Positions 50,766-58,710 are shown, counted from the stretch's first letter. The stretch: DNA of 64,000 nt from Thermocatellispora tengchongensis (GCF_014202315.1 NZ_JACHGN010000001.1:85757-149756), one strand, 5' to 3'. The notes: generated by a model from the letters alone, not told the origin. Translations and numbers: made by a program.

Positions 50766-51710
50766 ATGCGTGCTGTGGTGGTTCGCGAGTACGGCGGCCC
50801 GGAGGCCCTGCGGATCGTGGAGACCCCGCTGCCCGAGCCGGGGCCCGGCCAGGTGCGGATCAAGGTCGAGGCGGCGGCGGTGAACATCGTGGACGTCGCG
50901 ACCCGCATCGGCATGATGACCTCGGCCGGGCTGGTGGCCGCGCGGCCGGAACACGGCCTGGGCTGGGACGTCGCCGGCACGGTGGACGCCTCGCAGGTGC
51001 CGGGGTTCGCCCCGGGCGACCGGGTGGCGGCGCTGTCGGACCGGCTGGACCGATCGACGGCGGCGTACGCGGAGTACATCGTGCTCGACGCCGGCGCCGT
51101 GGCCCACATCCCCGGCTCGCTCGGCTTCGCCGAGGCGGCCACGATCCCGCTGAACGGGCTCACCGCGCTGCAGGGGCTGGACCTCCTCGCCGGGTTCGGC
51201 CTGGCCCCCGGTGACACGCTGCTGGTCACCGGCGCCGCAGGGGCGGTCGGCGGCTACGCGGTGGAGCTGGCCGCGCTGCGCGGCCTGCGCGTGGTCGCGG
51301 TGGCCGGTCCCGACGACGAGAAGCAGGTACGCGCGTTCGGCGCCGAGCACTTCGTCCCGCGCCAGGAGGAGCTGGGCGAGGCCGTGCGCGCGGTCGTGCC
51401 CGGCGGCGTGGACGGCGCCCTGGACGCGGCGGCGATCGGCGTACGGGCACTGGACGCGGTGCGCAACGGGGGATCGCTGGCCGCCGTGCTCGACCACGCC
51501 GCCCCGCCCGCGCTGCGCGGCACCCGCGTCGCCAAGGTGTGGGTCCGCGCCGACGGCCGGCAGCTCGCCGAGCTGATCCGCCTGGTCGAGCAGGGCAGGC
51601 TCACCACCCGCGTCGCCGGCACCCTGCCCCTGGCGCGCGCCGGCGAGGCGCAGGAACGGCTCGCGGCGGGCGGCGTACGCGGCCGGCTGGTGCTCCTGCC
51701 CCAGGTGTAG
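50766..51710 (+). CDS. NADP-dependent quinone oxidoreductase-like (MDR family)
   Basis: A 314-aa medium-chain dehydrogenase/reductase without zinc ligands: AVVVREYGGPEALRIVETPL, the GDRVAALSD and NGLTALQGLDLL segments, and the nucleotide motif LVTGAAGAVGGYAVELA. Such enzymes reduce quinones or enones with NADPH. The AAGGAG 9 nt before ATG 50766 fits. Probably induced by electrophiles via the divergent HxlR. Confidence 0.92.
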   Translation: MRAVVVREYGGPEALRIVETPLPEPGPGQVRIKVEAAAVNIVDVATRIGMMTSAGLVAARPEHGLGWDVAGTVDASQVPGFAPGDRVAALSDRLDRSTAAYAEYIVLDAGAVAHIPGSLGFAEAATIPLNGLTALQGLDLLAGFGLAPGDTLLVTGAAGAVGGYAVELAALRGLRVVAVAGPDDEKQVRAFGAEHFVPRQEELGEAVRAVVPGGVDGALDAAAIGVRALDAVRNGGSLAAVLDHAAPPALRGTRVAKVWVRADGRQLAELIRLVEQGRLTTRVAGTLPLARAGEAQERLAAGGVRGRLVLLPQV

Positions 51711-51784
51711 CCGCGCGCCGCCGCCCGCTCGTCGAGGACGGCGCGGTGGTCACGCGCATCCGCGCCGGTGCGTGACCCCGGCCT

Positions 51785-52828
51785 TCACCCCACCGGCACC
51801 CCGCAGGCGCGGCGGAACCCGGCGTAGATCCCGTTGAGCCCCATCGCCTCGCGCATGTCGTGCACGGTCTGCCGGACCACGGCCCGCGTGCGCTCGGTGC
51901 CCTCCACGATCAACCGCTCCACGAAGCCGTCGCGCGCCTCGTACTCGGCCCGCCGCTCCCGCATCGGCTCCAGGAACGCGTTGATCGCCGCGGCCAGCTT
52001 GGTCTTCACCTCGACGTCGCCGACCCGGCCGGCGCGGTAGCGCTCCTTGAGATCGGCCACCTCGGCCCGGTCGGCGTTGAACGCGTCGTGGTAGACGAAC
52101 ACCGGGTTGCCCTCGACCCGGCCAGGGATGTCGGCCCTGACCCGGTTCGGGTCGGTGTACATCGCCATGACCTTCCGGCGCACCTCCTCCGCGGAGTCCG
52201 ACAGGTAGATGACGTTCCCGATGCTCTTGCTCATCTTGGCCTGGCCGTCCGTGCCGACCAGCGTGGGCACCTCACCCGGCACCAGCTCGGGCACCGGGAA
52301 CGTCTCGCCGTACAGGGCGTTGAACCGGCGCGCGATCTCCCGCGCCACCTCGACGTGCGCCGCGTTGTCCTTGCCGACCGGCACCGCGTGCGCCTTCACG
52401 CACAGGATGTCCGCGGCCTGGAGCACCGGGTAGCCGAGCAGGCCGTACGGCATCTCCTCCTTGCCCGCGTCGCGCGCCATGTCCTTCAGGCTCGGGATGC
52501 GCTGCAACCGCGGCACCGTCACCAGGTTCTGCAGCAGCGTGTTGATCTCCGCGACCTCGGGGATCGCCGACTGGAGGTAGAACACCGACAGCTCCGGGTC
52601 CAGCCCCGCGGCCAGCCCGTCCAGCACCATCTCGCGGGCGCGCGCTCCCGCCGCCGCGATCTCCTCGCGGCTGTTCTTCGTGGTCAGCATGTGCAGGTCG
52701 GCGATGATGAAATAGCTCTCGTACGCCCGCTGCAACGCGCGCCGGTTCACGATGCTGCCCACGTAGTGGCCGAGGTGAAGCCGCCCGGTCGGCCGGTCGC
52801 CGGTCAGCATCCGCTGCTTGGTCGTCAT
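51785..52828 (-). CDS. trpS: Tryptophanyl-tRNA synthetase under attenuation control
   Basis: A 347-aa class Ic synthetase: TGDRPTGRLHLGHYVGSI (HIGH-like), AADILCVKAHAVPVGKDNAAH, KMSKS loop GQAKMSKSIGNVIYLSD and the C-terminal YAGFRRACG. Joins Trp to tRNA-Trp. The leader upstream encodes a Trp-rich peptide and competing hairpins, so expression should rise when charged tRNA-Trp is low. A Trp-inducible, indolmycin-resistant second TrpRS with ribosome-mediated attenuation is known in Streptomyces coelicolor; this could be the equivalent, with another trpS elsewhere. ATG 52828 with GGGAGACC upstream. Confidence 0.97.
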   Translation of the reverse strand: MTTKQRMLTGDRPTGRLHLGHYVGSIVNRRALQRAYESYFIIADLHMLTTKNSREEIAAAGARAREMVLDGLAAGLDPELSVFYLQSAIPEVAEINTLLQNLVTVPRLQRIPSLKDMARDAGKEEMPYGLLGYPVLQAADILCVKAHAVPVGKDNAAHVEVAREIARRFNALYGETFPVPELVPGEVPTLVGTDGQAKMSKSIGNVIYLSDSAEEVRRKVMAMYTDPNRVRADIPGRVEGNPVFVYHDAFNADRAEVADLKERYRAGRVGDVEVKTKLAAAINAFLEPMRERRAEYEARDGFVERLIVEGTERTRAVVRQTVHDMREAMGLNGIYAGFRRACGVPVG

Positions 52829-52998
52829 CAGGTCTCCCGTGTGTGGGGGCCACCCCGCGGACAGGACCCGGCGACGACGAACGGGCCGTCCGAAGGGACG
52901 GCCCGCGGTTCATGCGCGTCTCGGCGACCGTCCTAGGACGGCCACCACCAGTTCTGCGAACGCAGACGCGACGCGCGGCAGGTCATGAATCCACTGTA
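52829..52998 (-). promoter_or_regulatory. trpS leader with ribosome-mediated attenuator
   Basis: On the minus strand: -10 TACAGT (52993-52998), leader peptide ORF 52986-52933, then four segments: 1 CCGTCC (52941-52936, right after the Trp codons), 2 GGACGG (52933-52928), 3 CGGGCCGTCC (52905-52896), 4 GGACGGCCCG (52891-52882). 1:2 and 3:4 (terminator, CTTC loop, followed by TTCGTCGTC) exclude 2:3 (antiterminator). A ribosome stalled at the Trp codons would mask 1 and free 2 to pair with 3. Confidence 0.88.
52933..52986 (-). CDS. trpS leader peptide with three consecutive Trp codons
   Basis: 17-residue ORF MTCRASRLRSQNWWWPS. The three TGG codons are followed by CCG, TCC and TAG. The first base of its ATG is in the stop codon of the desaturase gene (ATGA), and a TACAGT box 6 nt upstream would also allow a leaderless start. 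Sensor of tryptophanyl-tRNA supply. Confidence 0.88.
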   Translation of the reverse strand: MTCRASRLRSQNWWWPS

Positions 52999-54041
52999 CC
53001 CGAGCGCAGCGGCGCGCCGATCTCGTGCATGTGCCGCAGCGCCCGCGCGTACGACTCGATCAGCCCGCACTCCTGGTAGTCCACCCCGATCTCCGCGCAG
53101 TATGCCCGCACGATCGGCCGCGCCCGGCGCAGGTTCGGCGCCGGCATGCTCGGGAACAGGTGGTGCTCGATCTGGTGGTTCAGCCCGCCGAGCGCGATGT
53201 CCATCGCGAGCCCGCCGGTGACGTTCCTGGAGGTGAGCACCTGGCGGCGCAGGAAGTCCAGCCGGTCGTCGCCGGTGAGCATCGGCATGCCCTTGTGGTT
53301 GGGCGCGAACGTGCAGCCCAGGTAGACGCCGAACACCGCCTGGTTCACCGCCACGAACGCCAGCGCCATCCCGAACGGCATCGCGCTGAACACGGCCACC
53401 AGGAACAGCACGACGTGCCCGGCCAGCAGCGCCCCCTCGATCCCGCGCCGGCGATACCCCGGCCGCGCCAGCGCGCGGAAGCTGCTCACGTGCAGGTTCA
53501 CCCCTTCCAGGGTGAGCAGCGGGAAGAACAGGTACGCCTGCCACCGCCCGATGAAGCGCGACACCCCGCGGCTGCGCTCCGCCTGGCCCCGCGACCACAC
53601 CAGGACCTCCGGGCTCACGTCCGGGTCGCGCTCCTCGTGGTTGGGGTTGGCGTGGTGCCGGGTGTGCTTGTCGGTCCACCAGCCGTACGCCATGCCGATC
53701 AGCAGGTTGCCCACCAGCAGCCCGGCGATCTCGGTGGGGCGGCGGGTGCGGAACACCTGACGGTGCGCGAGGTCGTGCGCCACCAGGGCGACCTGGGCGA
53801 ACACCACCGCGAGGAACGCCGCGACCGCGAGCTGCGCCCACGAGTCGCCGACCAGGAACACCGCGGCCCAGCCCCCGGCGTACAGGGCCCCGACGACGGC
53901 GAACCTCACGGCGTAGTACCCCGGCCGGCGATCCATCAGCCCGGCCTGGGCGATCCGCCGCGACAACCGCGCGAAATCGCTGCCCCTCGTTCCGGTCGCA
54001 TCTGGTCGGTCGGGCGGGTCGAGCGTGACAGTGCTGGACAC
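52983..54041 (-). CDS. Membrane fatty acid desaturase
   Basis: A 352-aa di-iron membrane desaturase: three His boxes HDLAHRQ, HTRHHANPN and HQIEHHLFP, with four TM helices. The last box with Gln (QIEHH) is the front-end or acyl-CoA type. Acts on acyl chains with O2 and an electron donor. The GTG at 54041 has GAGGAG 4 nt upstream; the GTG at 54053 is an alternative. A 36-bp region with 8-bp inverted arms (54061-54096) lies upstream. Its stop overlaps the trpS leader ATG. Confidence 0.93.
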   Translation of the reverse strand: MSSTVTLDPPDRPDATGTRGSDFARLSRRIAQAGLMDRRPGYYAVRFAVVGALYAGGWAAVFLVGDSWAQLAVAAFLAVVFAQVALVAHDLAHRQVFRTRRPTEIAGLLVGNLLIGMAYGWWTDKHTRHHANPNHEERDPDVSPEVLVWSRGQAERSRGVSRFIGRWQAYLFFPLLTLEGVNLHVSSFRALARPGYRRRGIEGALLAGHVVLFLVAVFSAMPFGMALAFVAVNQAVFGVYLGCTFAPNHKGMPMLTGDDRLDFLRRQVLTSRNVTGGLAMDIALGGLNHQIEHHLFPSMPAPNLRRARPIVRAYCAEIGVDYQECGLIESYARALRHMHEIGAPLRSGTVDS

Positions 54042-54060
54042 GGGTCTCCTCACGTCGATG

Positions 54061-54096
54061 CGACACTTCCGCCCGAAGGGGCGATCTCAAGTGTCG
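54061..54096. promoter_or_regulatory. Inverted repeat upstream of the desaturase gene
   Basis: CGACACTT (54061-54068) and AAGTGTCG (54089-54096), perfect arms with a 20-nt loop that itself holds a CCGCCCGAAGGGGCG hairpin. Candidate operator or leader hairpin 20 nt before the start. Confidence 0.5.
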
Positions 54097-54154
54097 GGAG
54101 GATCGCACCTCCCGCGGAATCCCGCCATCACCCGGGCTCATGGTAGGGCCAGCC

Positions 54155-55006
54155 CTACCATGCACCCCCATCGACGGCCGCGACCAGCTCATCCAGCGAC
54201 CGGATCACCGTGATCCCGTCATCACCGACACCGTGCCCCCCAGTATGCCCATCGGGACGCCCGTCGCCGTGCCCATCGCCGCGCCTCTCGCCGTGCCCGT
54301 CGCCCTGCCTCTCGCCGTGCCCATCGCCCTGCCTCTCGCTGTGCCCGTCGCCGTGCCTCTCGCCGTGCCCGTCGCGGACCAGCCAGTACGCCCGCAGCCC
54401 GGCGTCGCGCGCCCCGAGCGCGTCCACGTCGTACCGGTCGCCGACATAGGCCACCTCGTACGCCTCCAGCCCCAGCGCCGCGCACCCCGCCAGGAAGATG
54501 CTCGGATCGGGCTTGGCCACGCCATGCTCGCCCGAGCAGACCAGCGCGTCGCCGAAGTGACCGAGCAGCCCCACGGCCCGCAGCTTCCTGCACTGGTGCG
54601 GCAGCGAGGAGTTCGACACCACCCCCAGCCGCACCCGGCCCGCGAGCGCCTCCAGGGCGGGCAGCGCGTCCGGGAACACCCCGTACGCCGCCTCGACCTC
54701 CTCCCGGACCTCCCGGTACCCCGCGAACCACGCCGCGGCCTGCTCCGGCGACGTCGCCCGCCCCGCATGGGCCAGGAACCGCCGGGCGCGCGCCACCTGC
54801 TGCCCCGCGAAGGTCAGCTCCCCGGCCAGGAACCGGGGGTACTCCTCCTCCATGATCCGGTGCCAGAGCGCCACCGCGTCGTCCGGCGTGCCGAACGCCT
54901 CCAGCATTCCCTCGGCCGCGAGGTACCGCAGCAGCCCGGCCCGCTCGCACGCCGAATAGGCGAACAGCGTGTCATCGACGTCGAACAGCACCCCGCGCAC
55001 CGTCAT
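54155..55006 (-). CDS. HAD-superfamily hydrolase with His-rich repeat insertion
   Basis: A 283-aa HAD phosphatase. Motif I DVDDTLF (Asp9, Asp11), helical cap, motif II VVSNSS, Lys in GVAKPDPSIF and acidic motif YVGDRYDVDALGARDAG. Between AYWLVRD and ITVIRSLDELVA, at residues ~212-260, a repetitive His/Gly/Asp/Glu/Arg insertion is encoded by a 24-bp array. The catalytic core is intact, so the enzyme may be active with an added metal-binding tail. ATG 55006 is 2 nt after the frameshifted gene's stop. Confidence 0.92.
   Translation of the reverse strand: MTVRGVLFDVDDTLFAYSACERAGLLRYLAAEGMLEAFGTPDDAVALWHRIMEEEYPRFLAGELTFAGQQVARARRFLAHAGRATSPEQAAAWFAGYREVREEVEAAYGVFPDALPALEALAGRVRLGVVSNSSLPHQCRKLRAVGLLGHFGDALVCSGEHGVAKPDPSIFLAGCAALGLEAYEVAYVGDRYDVDALGARDAGLRAYWLVRDGHGERHGDGHSERQGDGHGERQGDGHGERRGDGHGDGRPDGHTGGHGVGDDGITVIRSLDELVAAVDGGAW
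54230..54373 (-). repeat. 24-bp in-frame repeat inside the HAD gene
   Basis: Approximately five to six 24-bp units encode GDGHGERQ-like octapeptides (HGERHGDG, HSERQGDG, HGERQGDG, HGERRGDG, HGDGRPDG). On the + strand they appear as CTCGCCGTGCCC-type half-units. The number of units is likely variable between strains. Confidence 0.85.
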
Positions 55007-55008
55007 CG

Positions 55009-55333
55009 CTATCCCGAACCCCGCTGTGAGATGATCAACACCTGGCCGGAGGACTCGGCGCCCCTGCCGCCGCGCCCCTCCTCCTCCCGGTCCGCCACCG
55101 GGAACCCGGCGGTCCCGCCCGCCCCGGCCGTGCGGCGGGCGAGCGCGTCCACGTCGTCCGCCTGCTCAAGCGTAATCGAGGCCCCGCGGCCGGCGGCAGG
55201 CGCGCCCGCCCGCCCCGTCCTCGCCCCCGCCCTCCAGCACCCGCACGTAGCACTCGATGGCCCACGCACCCGATCCACGTACTCGTTGGCCCGCGCCGCC
55301 CGACCGATCCAGGACGAACCGGTGGTTCGCCAT
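55009..55333 (-). pseudogene. Probable frame-shifted small gene upstream of the HAD gene
   Basis: From an ATG at 55333 the minus strand starts MANHRF, but coding-like sequence alternates between frames: AARANEYVDRVRG (frame B), then ECYVRVLEGGGED (frame A), then ASITLEQADDVDALARRTAG to QVLIISQRGSG (frame B, stop 55009). Third positions are G/C-rich in each piece. Two shifts in G-runs would explain it. The stop is 2 nt before the HAD start, an operon-like spacing. It may be a pseudogene or a sequencing error. The family is unknown. Confidence 0.4.
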
Positions 55334-55338
55334 CGGTC

Positions 55339-55351
55339 GTATCGTCGATAC
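55339..55351. promoter_or_regulatory. 13-bp palindromic operator GTATCGTCGATAC
   Basis: Perfect 6-bp arms around T, between the divergent TetR gene (start 55367) and the frameshifted gene (ATG 55333). Likely bound by the TetR protein. Confidence 0.65.
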
Positions 55352-55366
55352 ATGCCTGGAGGAACC

Positions 55367-56128
55367 ATGGATGACGTCACTCCTGCCGCCGTGCCGGAGG
55401 CCGCGGCCGACAAGCGGGAGCTCATCCGCCGGCGCGTGATCGAGGCCGCCGCCGACCTGCTCGCGCGCGAAGGCCGCGACGCGGTCACCACCCGCGCGGT
55501 CGCGGCGGCGGCCGGGGTCCAGCCGCCGGCGATCTACCGCCACTTCGCCGACATGGACGGGCTGCTCGACGCGGTGGCCGAGCACGGATACGCCAGGTTC
55601 CTCGCGGCCAAACACGCCGCCCCCGCCGCCGACGACCCGATCGAGGACCTGCGTGCGGGCTGGGACCTCGCCGTCGAGTTCGGCCTGTCCAACCCCGAGC
55701 TGTACGCGCTGATGTACGGCGAGCCCCGACGCGGCACCACGTCGGCCGCGTTCCAGGCCGGCATGCGGATCCTCGTGGAACGCATCCACCGCCTCGCGGC
55801 CGGCGGCCGGCTGCGCGTGGACGAACGCCTCGCGGCCAACCTCATCCACGCGACGGCGCGCGGCGCCGTGCTCACCTGGCTGTCACTGCCCGAAGACCAG
55901 CGCGACCCGGCCCTGCTGACCGCCATGCGGGAGTCGATGGTCACCGCCGTCACCAACGACAAGCCCGCCGTGCAGGGGTCCGGCCTCCCGGCCGCCGCCC
56001 GCGCCCTGCGTGCCGTACTGCCCGAGCAGACGACGCTGAGCAGCGCCGAGCAGCACCTCCTCGGCGAATGGCTCGGCCGCCTGGCCGGCAGCGACCGGCA
56101 TGACGCCACCGCACGCCCGCCCGAGTGA
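55367..56128 (+). CDS. TetR-family transcriptional regulator
   Basis: A 253-aa protein. HTH residues ~17-65: RRRVIEAAADLLAREGRDAV, TTRAVAAAAGVQPPAIYRHFADMDGLLDAVAEHG. The C-terminal half has YALMYGEPRRGTTSAAFQAGMRIL and MRESMVTAVTND; the GYxRFxxxK-type pattern is a large TetR group in actinomycetes. ATG 55367 has GGAGG 4 nt upstream. The tail after residue 235 is low-complexity. Probable autoregulator through 55339-55351. Confidence 0.88.
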   Translation: MDDVTPAAVPEAAADKRELIRRRVIEAAADLLAREGRDAVTTRAVAAAAGVQPPAIYRHFADMDGLLDAVAEHGYARFLAAKHAAPAADDPIEDLRAGWDLAVEFGLSNPELYALMYGEPRRGTTSAAFQAGMRILVERIHRLAAGGRLRVDERLAANLIHATARGAVLTWLSLPEDQRDPALLTAMRESMVTAVTNDKPAVQGSGLPAAARALRAVLPEQTTLSSAEQHLLGEWLGRLAGSDRHDATARPPE

Positions 56129-56202
56129 CACCACCGCACGCCCGCCCAAGTGACACCATCACGCGCCCGCCCGAGTGACCGGCCGAGCCCGCACAACCCC
56201 CG

Positions 56203-58617
56203 TCAGTGCGCGGCCATGTCCACGAACCGGCTGTAGTGCCCCTGGAACGCCACGGTCACCGTCGCCGTGGGCCCGTTACGGTGCTTGGCCACGATCAGGT
56301 CGGCCTCCCCGGCCCGCGGTGACTCCCGCTCGTACGCGTCCTCCCGATGCAGCAGGATCACCATGTCCGCGTCCTGCTCAATAGATCCGGATTCGCGAAG
56401 GTCGCTCACTTGGGGGCGTTTGTCGGTTCGCTGTTCCGGGCCGCGGTTGAGCTGGGAGATCGCGATCACCGGGACCTCCAGCTCCTTGGCCAGCAGCTTC
56501 AGCGCACGGGAGATCTCCGAGACCTCCTGCTGGCGGCTCTCGGTCTTCTTCGGCGAGCTCATGAGCTGGAGGTAGTCCACGATCACGAAGCGCAGGTCGT
56601 GGCGCTGCTTGAGTCGTCGGCACTTGGCCCGGATCTCCATCATCGACATGTTGGGCGAGTCGTCGATGTACAGCGGCGCCTCGGCGACCTCGCTCATCCG
56701 CCGGGCGAGGCGAGTCCAGTCGTCGTCGTTCATCATCCCCGAGCGCATGGTGTGCAACGGCACCCGCGCCTCGGCCGACAACAACCGCATGGTGATCTCG
56801 TTGCGGGACATCTCCAGCGAGAAGATGACCGTGGTCATCCCATGCTTGATCGCCGCGGACCTGGCGAAGTCCAGCCCCAGCGTGCTGTTGTGCGTCGGAA
56901 TCCAGGTCGGACCGGCGAGGTAGAGGTGGTGTTCGTTGTCCACCTCGACGCACCGGACGGGCACCGACTCGACCGGACGGATGTCGGTGATGTAGCGATA
57001 GCGCGCCGCCGGATGCGCGCCGGTGTTCTGCCGCGCGGCCTTCCTGGGCAGCCGGAACACCTTGTCGGCGGGGGTGAAGGTGATCGCGTAGCCGATGGGG
57101 CCCGCCTGCGTACGACCCTCGGCCCGATCGGTGGTCATCGTGGCCTGGTAGCCCAGGCTGAGGATCAACTCCCAGGCGTCGTGCGCGAGCCGCTCGCCGG
57201 TCACCGCGAGCCGTACGGTGCCGCTCGGGTCGATGTGGCCGACGCCGGTGTCGAGCAGACCGGCCAGGAGCGCCCGCCGCTGCCGCTCCGACGCGCGCAG
57301 GTACGCGAGCGGGATGTGCTTGTCACCGAGCACCCCCATACGGCGCAGAACCGCCTCAACACCCCCCTGATCATCGCGGCATCCCCCGCAGAGGGGGTCG
57401 GGCTCGGGGAAGTCGAGCCGGTAGAGGATGTCGCCCTGGCGTACGGCCCGCAGGCCCTCCTGCTCGATCTCGCTGACGATCTCAGGATCGGCGGTGGTGA
57501 AGCGGGCCTCGTCGCTGTGGCCCTCGCCCAGCCACACACCCAGCGTGTACGGCGGCAGCGGCAGCTCGCGTTCCTCCACCGCGAGGGGCGCGGCGACCGG
57601 GACGCCGTGGTCGAGCCGCCGATCCTCCGTTCGGCAGCGGAGTGTCGCGGCGATCTCGGCCGTGGTCTTGACGGAGGCGAATGTCGCCTGGTCCCGCCCC
57701 AAGGCAACCCGCTGGGCGGGCCCGCGGAAATCGCCGGTCTCGGTGAGCCACTGGTGCTCGGCGTCGGCCGCGATCACCGTGCCGTCGCTGAACTCGACCT
57801 CGTAACAGGGCCGGCCGACCATGACGCCGGTCGCCGCCACGACCCGGGTCGGCTTACCGTCGGCGCCGATGAGGTGGTCGCCCACCTGCACCTCGCCCAT
57901 CGTCGTCCACCCGTCGGGCGTGGGCAGGGGCGTGTCGAGCGCGAGGGCCTTGCCGATGGCCGGACGCGCCGCGACGACGATCATCTGGCCGGGGTGGAGG
58001 CCGTTGGTGAGGGCGTCGAGATCCTGGAAGCCGGTGGGGACTCCGACCATCTGACCGGCGCGGCTGCCGATGGCCTCGATCTCGTCCAGGGCGCCGGGCA
58101 TGATCTCGGACAGAGGAAGGTAGTCCTCGGACGTGCGGCGCTCGGTGACCTTGTAGATCTCGGCCTGGGCGCGGTCCACGAGGTCGTCGACCTCTTCGTT
58201 CTGGCCGCCGTAGCCGTAGGAGACGATGCGGGTGCCGGCCTCGATGAGGCGGCGCAGGACGGCCTGCTCACGCACGATCTTCGCGTAGTAGCCGGCGTTG
58301 GCCGCGGTCGGGACGACGGCGGTCAGGGTGTGCACGTACGCGCCACCGCCGACCCGCGCGACCTGGCCGCGCTTCTGCAACTCGTCCATGACCGTGACGG
58401 CGTCGGCGGGCTCGCCCCGGCCGTAGAGGTCGGTGATGATGTCGTAGATGATCTGGTGGGCGGGACGGTAGAAGTCGTCGGACCTGAGCACCTCGACGAC
58501 GTCCGCGATGGCGTCCTTGGACAGCAGCATGCCCCCGAGGACGGACTGCTCGGCCTCGATGTTGTTCGGGGGTGTCCGCTCGAACCCCGCTCCGAAGACC
58601 GGCGCCTCTTCGTCCAC
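56203..58617 (-). CDS. dnaB: Replicative DNA helicase DnaB with an intein
   Basis: An 804-aa precursor. N-extein residues 1-223 (PPNNIEAEQSVLGGMLLSKD, helicase N domain, linker, AARPAIGK), intein 224-577, C-extein 578-804 (STLGLDFARSAAIKHG, MRSGMMNDDDW, VIVDYLQLMSSP Walker B, QQEVSEISRALKLLAKELEV, RESGSIEQDADMVILLHR). After splicing a normal 450-aa helicase results. The intein interrupts Walker A between GK and ST. The GTG at 58617 is the start. Drives replication fork unwinding. Upstream lies a cluster of DnaA boxes. Confidence 0.97.
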   Translation of the reverse strand: MDEEAPVFGAGFERTPPNNIEAEQSVLGGMLLSKDAIADVVEVLRSDDFYRPAHQIIYDIITDLYGRGEPADAVTVMDELQKRGQVARVGGGAYVHTLTAVVPTAANAGYYAKIVREQAVLRRLIEAGTRIVSYGYGGQNEEVDDLVDRAQAEIYKVTERRTSEDYLPLSEIMPGALDEIEAIGSRAGQMVGVPTGFQDLDALTNGLHPGQMIVVAARPAIGKALALDTPLPTPDGWTTMGEVQVGDHLIGADGKPTRVVAATGVMVGRPCYEVEFSDGTVIAADAEHQWLTETGDFRGPAQRVALGRDQATFASVKTTAEIAATLRCRTEDRRLDHGVPVAAPLAVEERELPLPPYTLGVWLGEGHSDEARFTTADPEIVSEIEQEGLRAVRQGDILYRLDFPEPDPLCGGCRDDQGGVEAVLRRMGVLGDKHIPLAYLRASERQRRALLAGLLDTGVGHIDPSGTVRLAVTGERLAHDAWELILSLGYQATMTTDRAEGRTQAGPIGYAITFTPADKVFRLPRKAARQNTGAHPAARYRYITDIRPVESVPVRCVEVDNEHHLYLAGPTWIPTHNSTLGLDFARSAAIKHGMTTVIFSLEMSRNEITMRLLSAEARVPLHTMRSGMMNDDDWTRLARRMSEVAEAPLYIDDSPNMSMMEIRAKCRRLKQRHDLRFVIVDYLQLMSSPKKTESRQQEVSEISRALKLLAKELEVPVIAISQLNRGPEQRTDKRPQVSDLRESGSIEQDADMVILLHREDAYERESPRAGEADLIVAKHRNGPTATVTVAFQGHYSRFVDMAAH
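56887..57948 (-). other. Class 3 intein in DnaB, with degenerate homing endonuclease
   Basis: 354 residues from A1 (ALALDTPLPTPDGW) to N354 (TWIPTHN), followed by Ser+1. The first residue is Ala rather than Cys or Ser, so the classic start step is impossible. The class 3 triad is present: W67 in AEHQWLTE (block B), C333 in VRCVEVD (block F), T352 in PTHN (block G). A two-motif DOD endonuclease domain lies at ~130-300: LGVWLGEG keeps an acidic residue (E142), but LAGLLDTGVG has Gly235 where the catalytic Asp belongs. Confidence 0.93.
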
Positions 58618-58710
58618 CGCTCACCCCCTCGATCCGGTGGCCGTCCCACCCCCACTTCTAGACGACCGGACAGACAGTTTCGCGCCGTCCGACCGACTCG
58701 GCAACGCGGC

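Noticed and set aside
54140-55366. N-terminal extension of the TetR gene (662 codons) with polyproline/valine repeats
   Set aside because: It is the mirror of the HAD repeat insertion; the TetR HTH starts just after a GGAGG-ATG at 55367.
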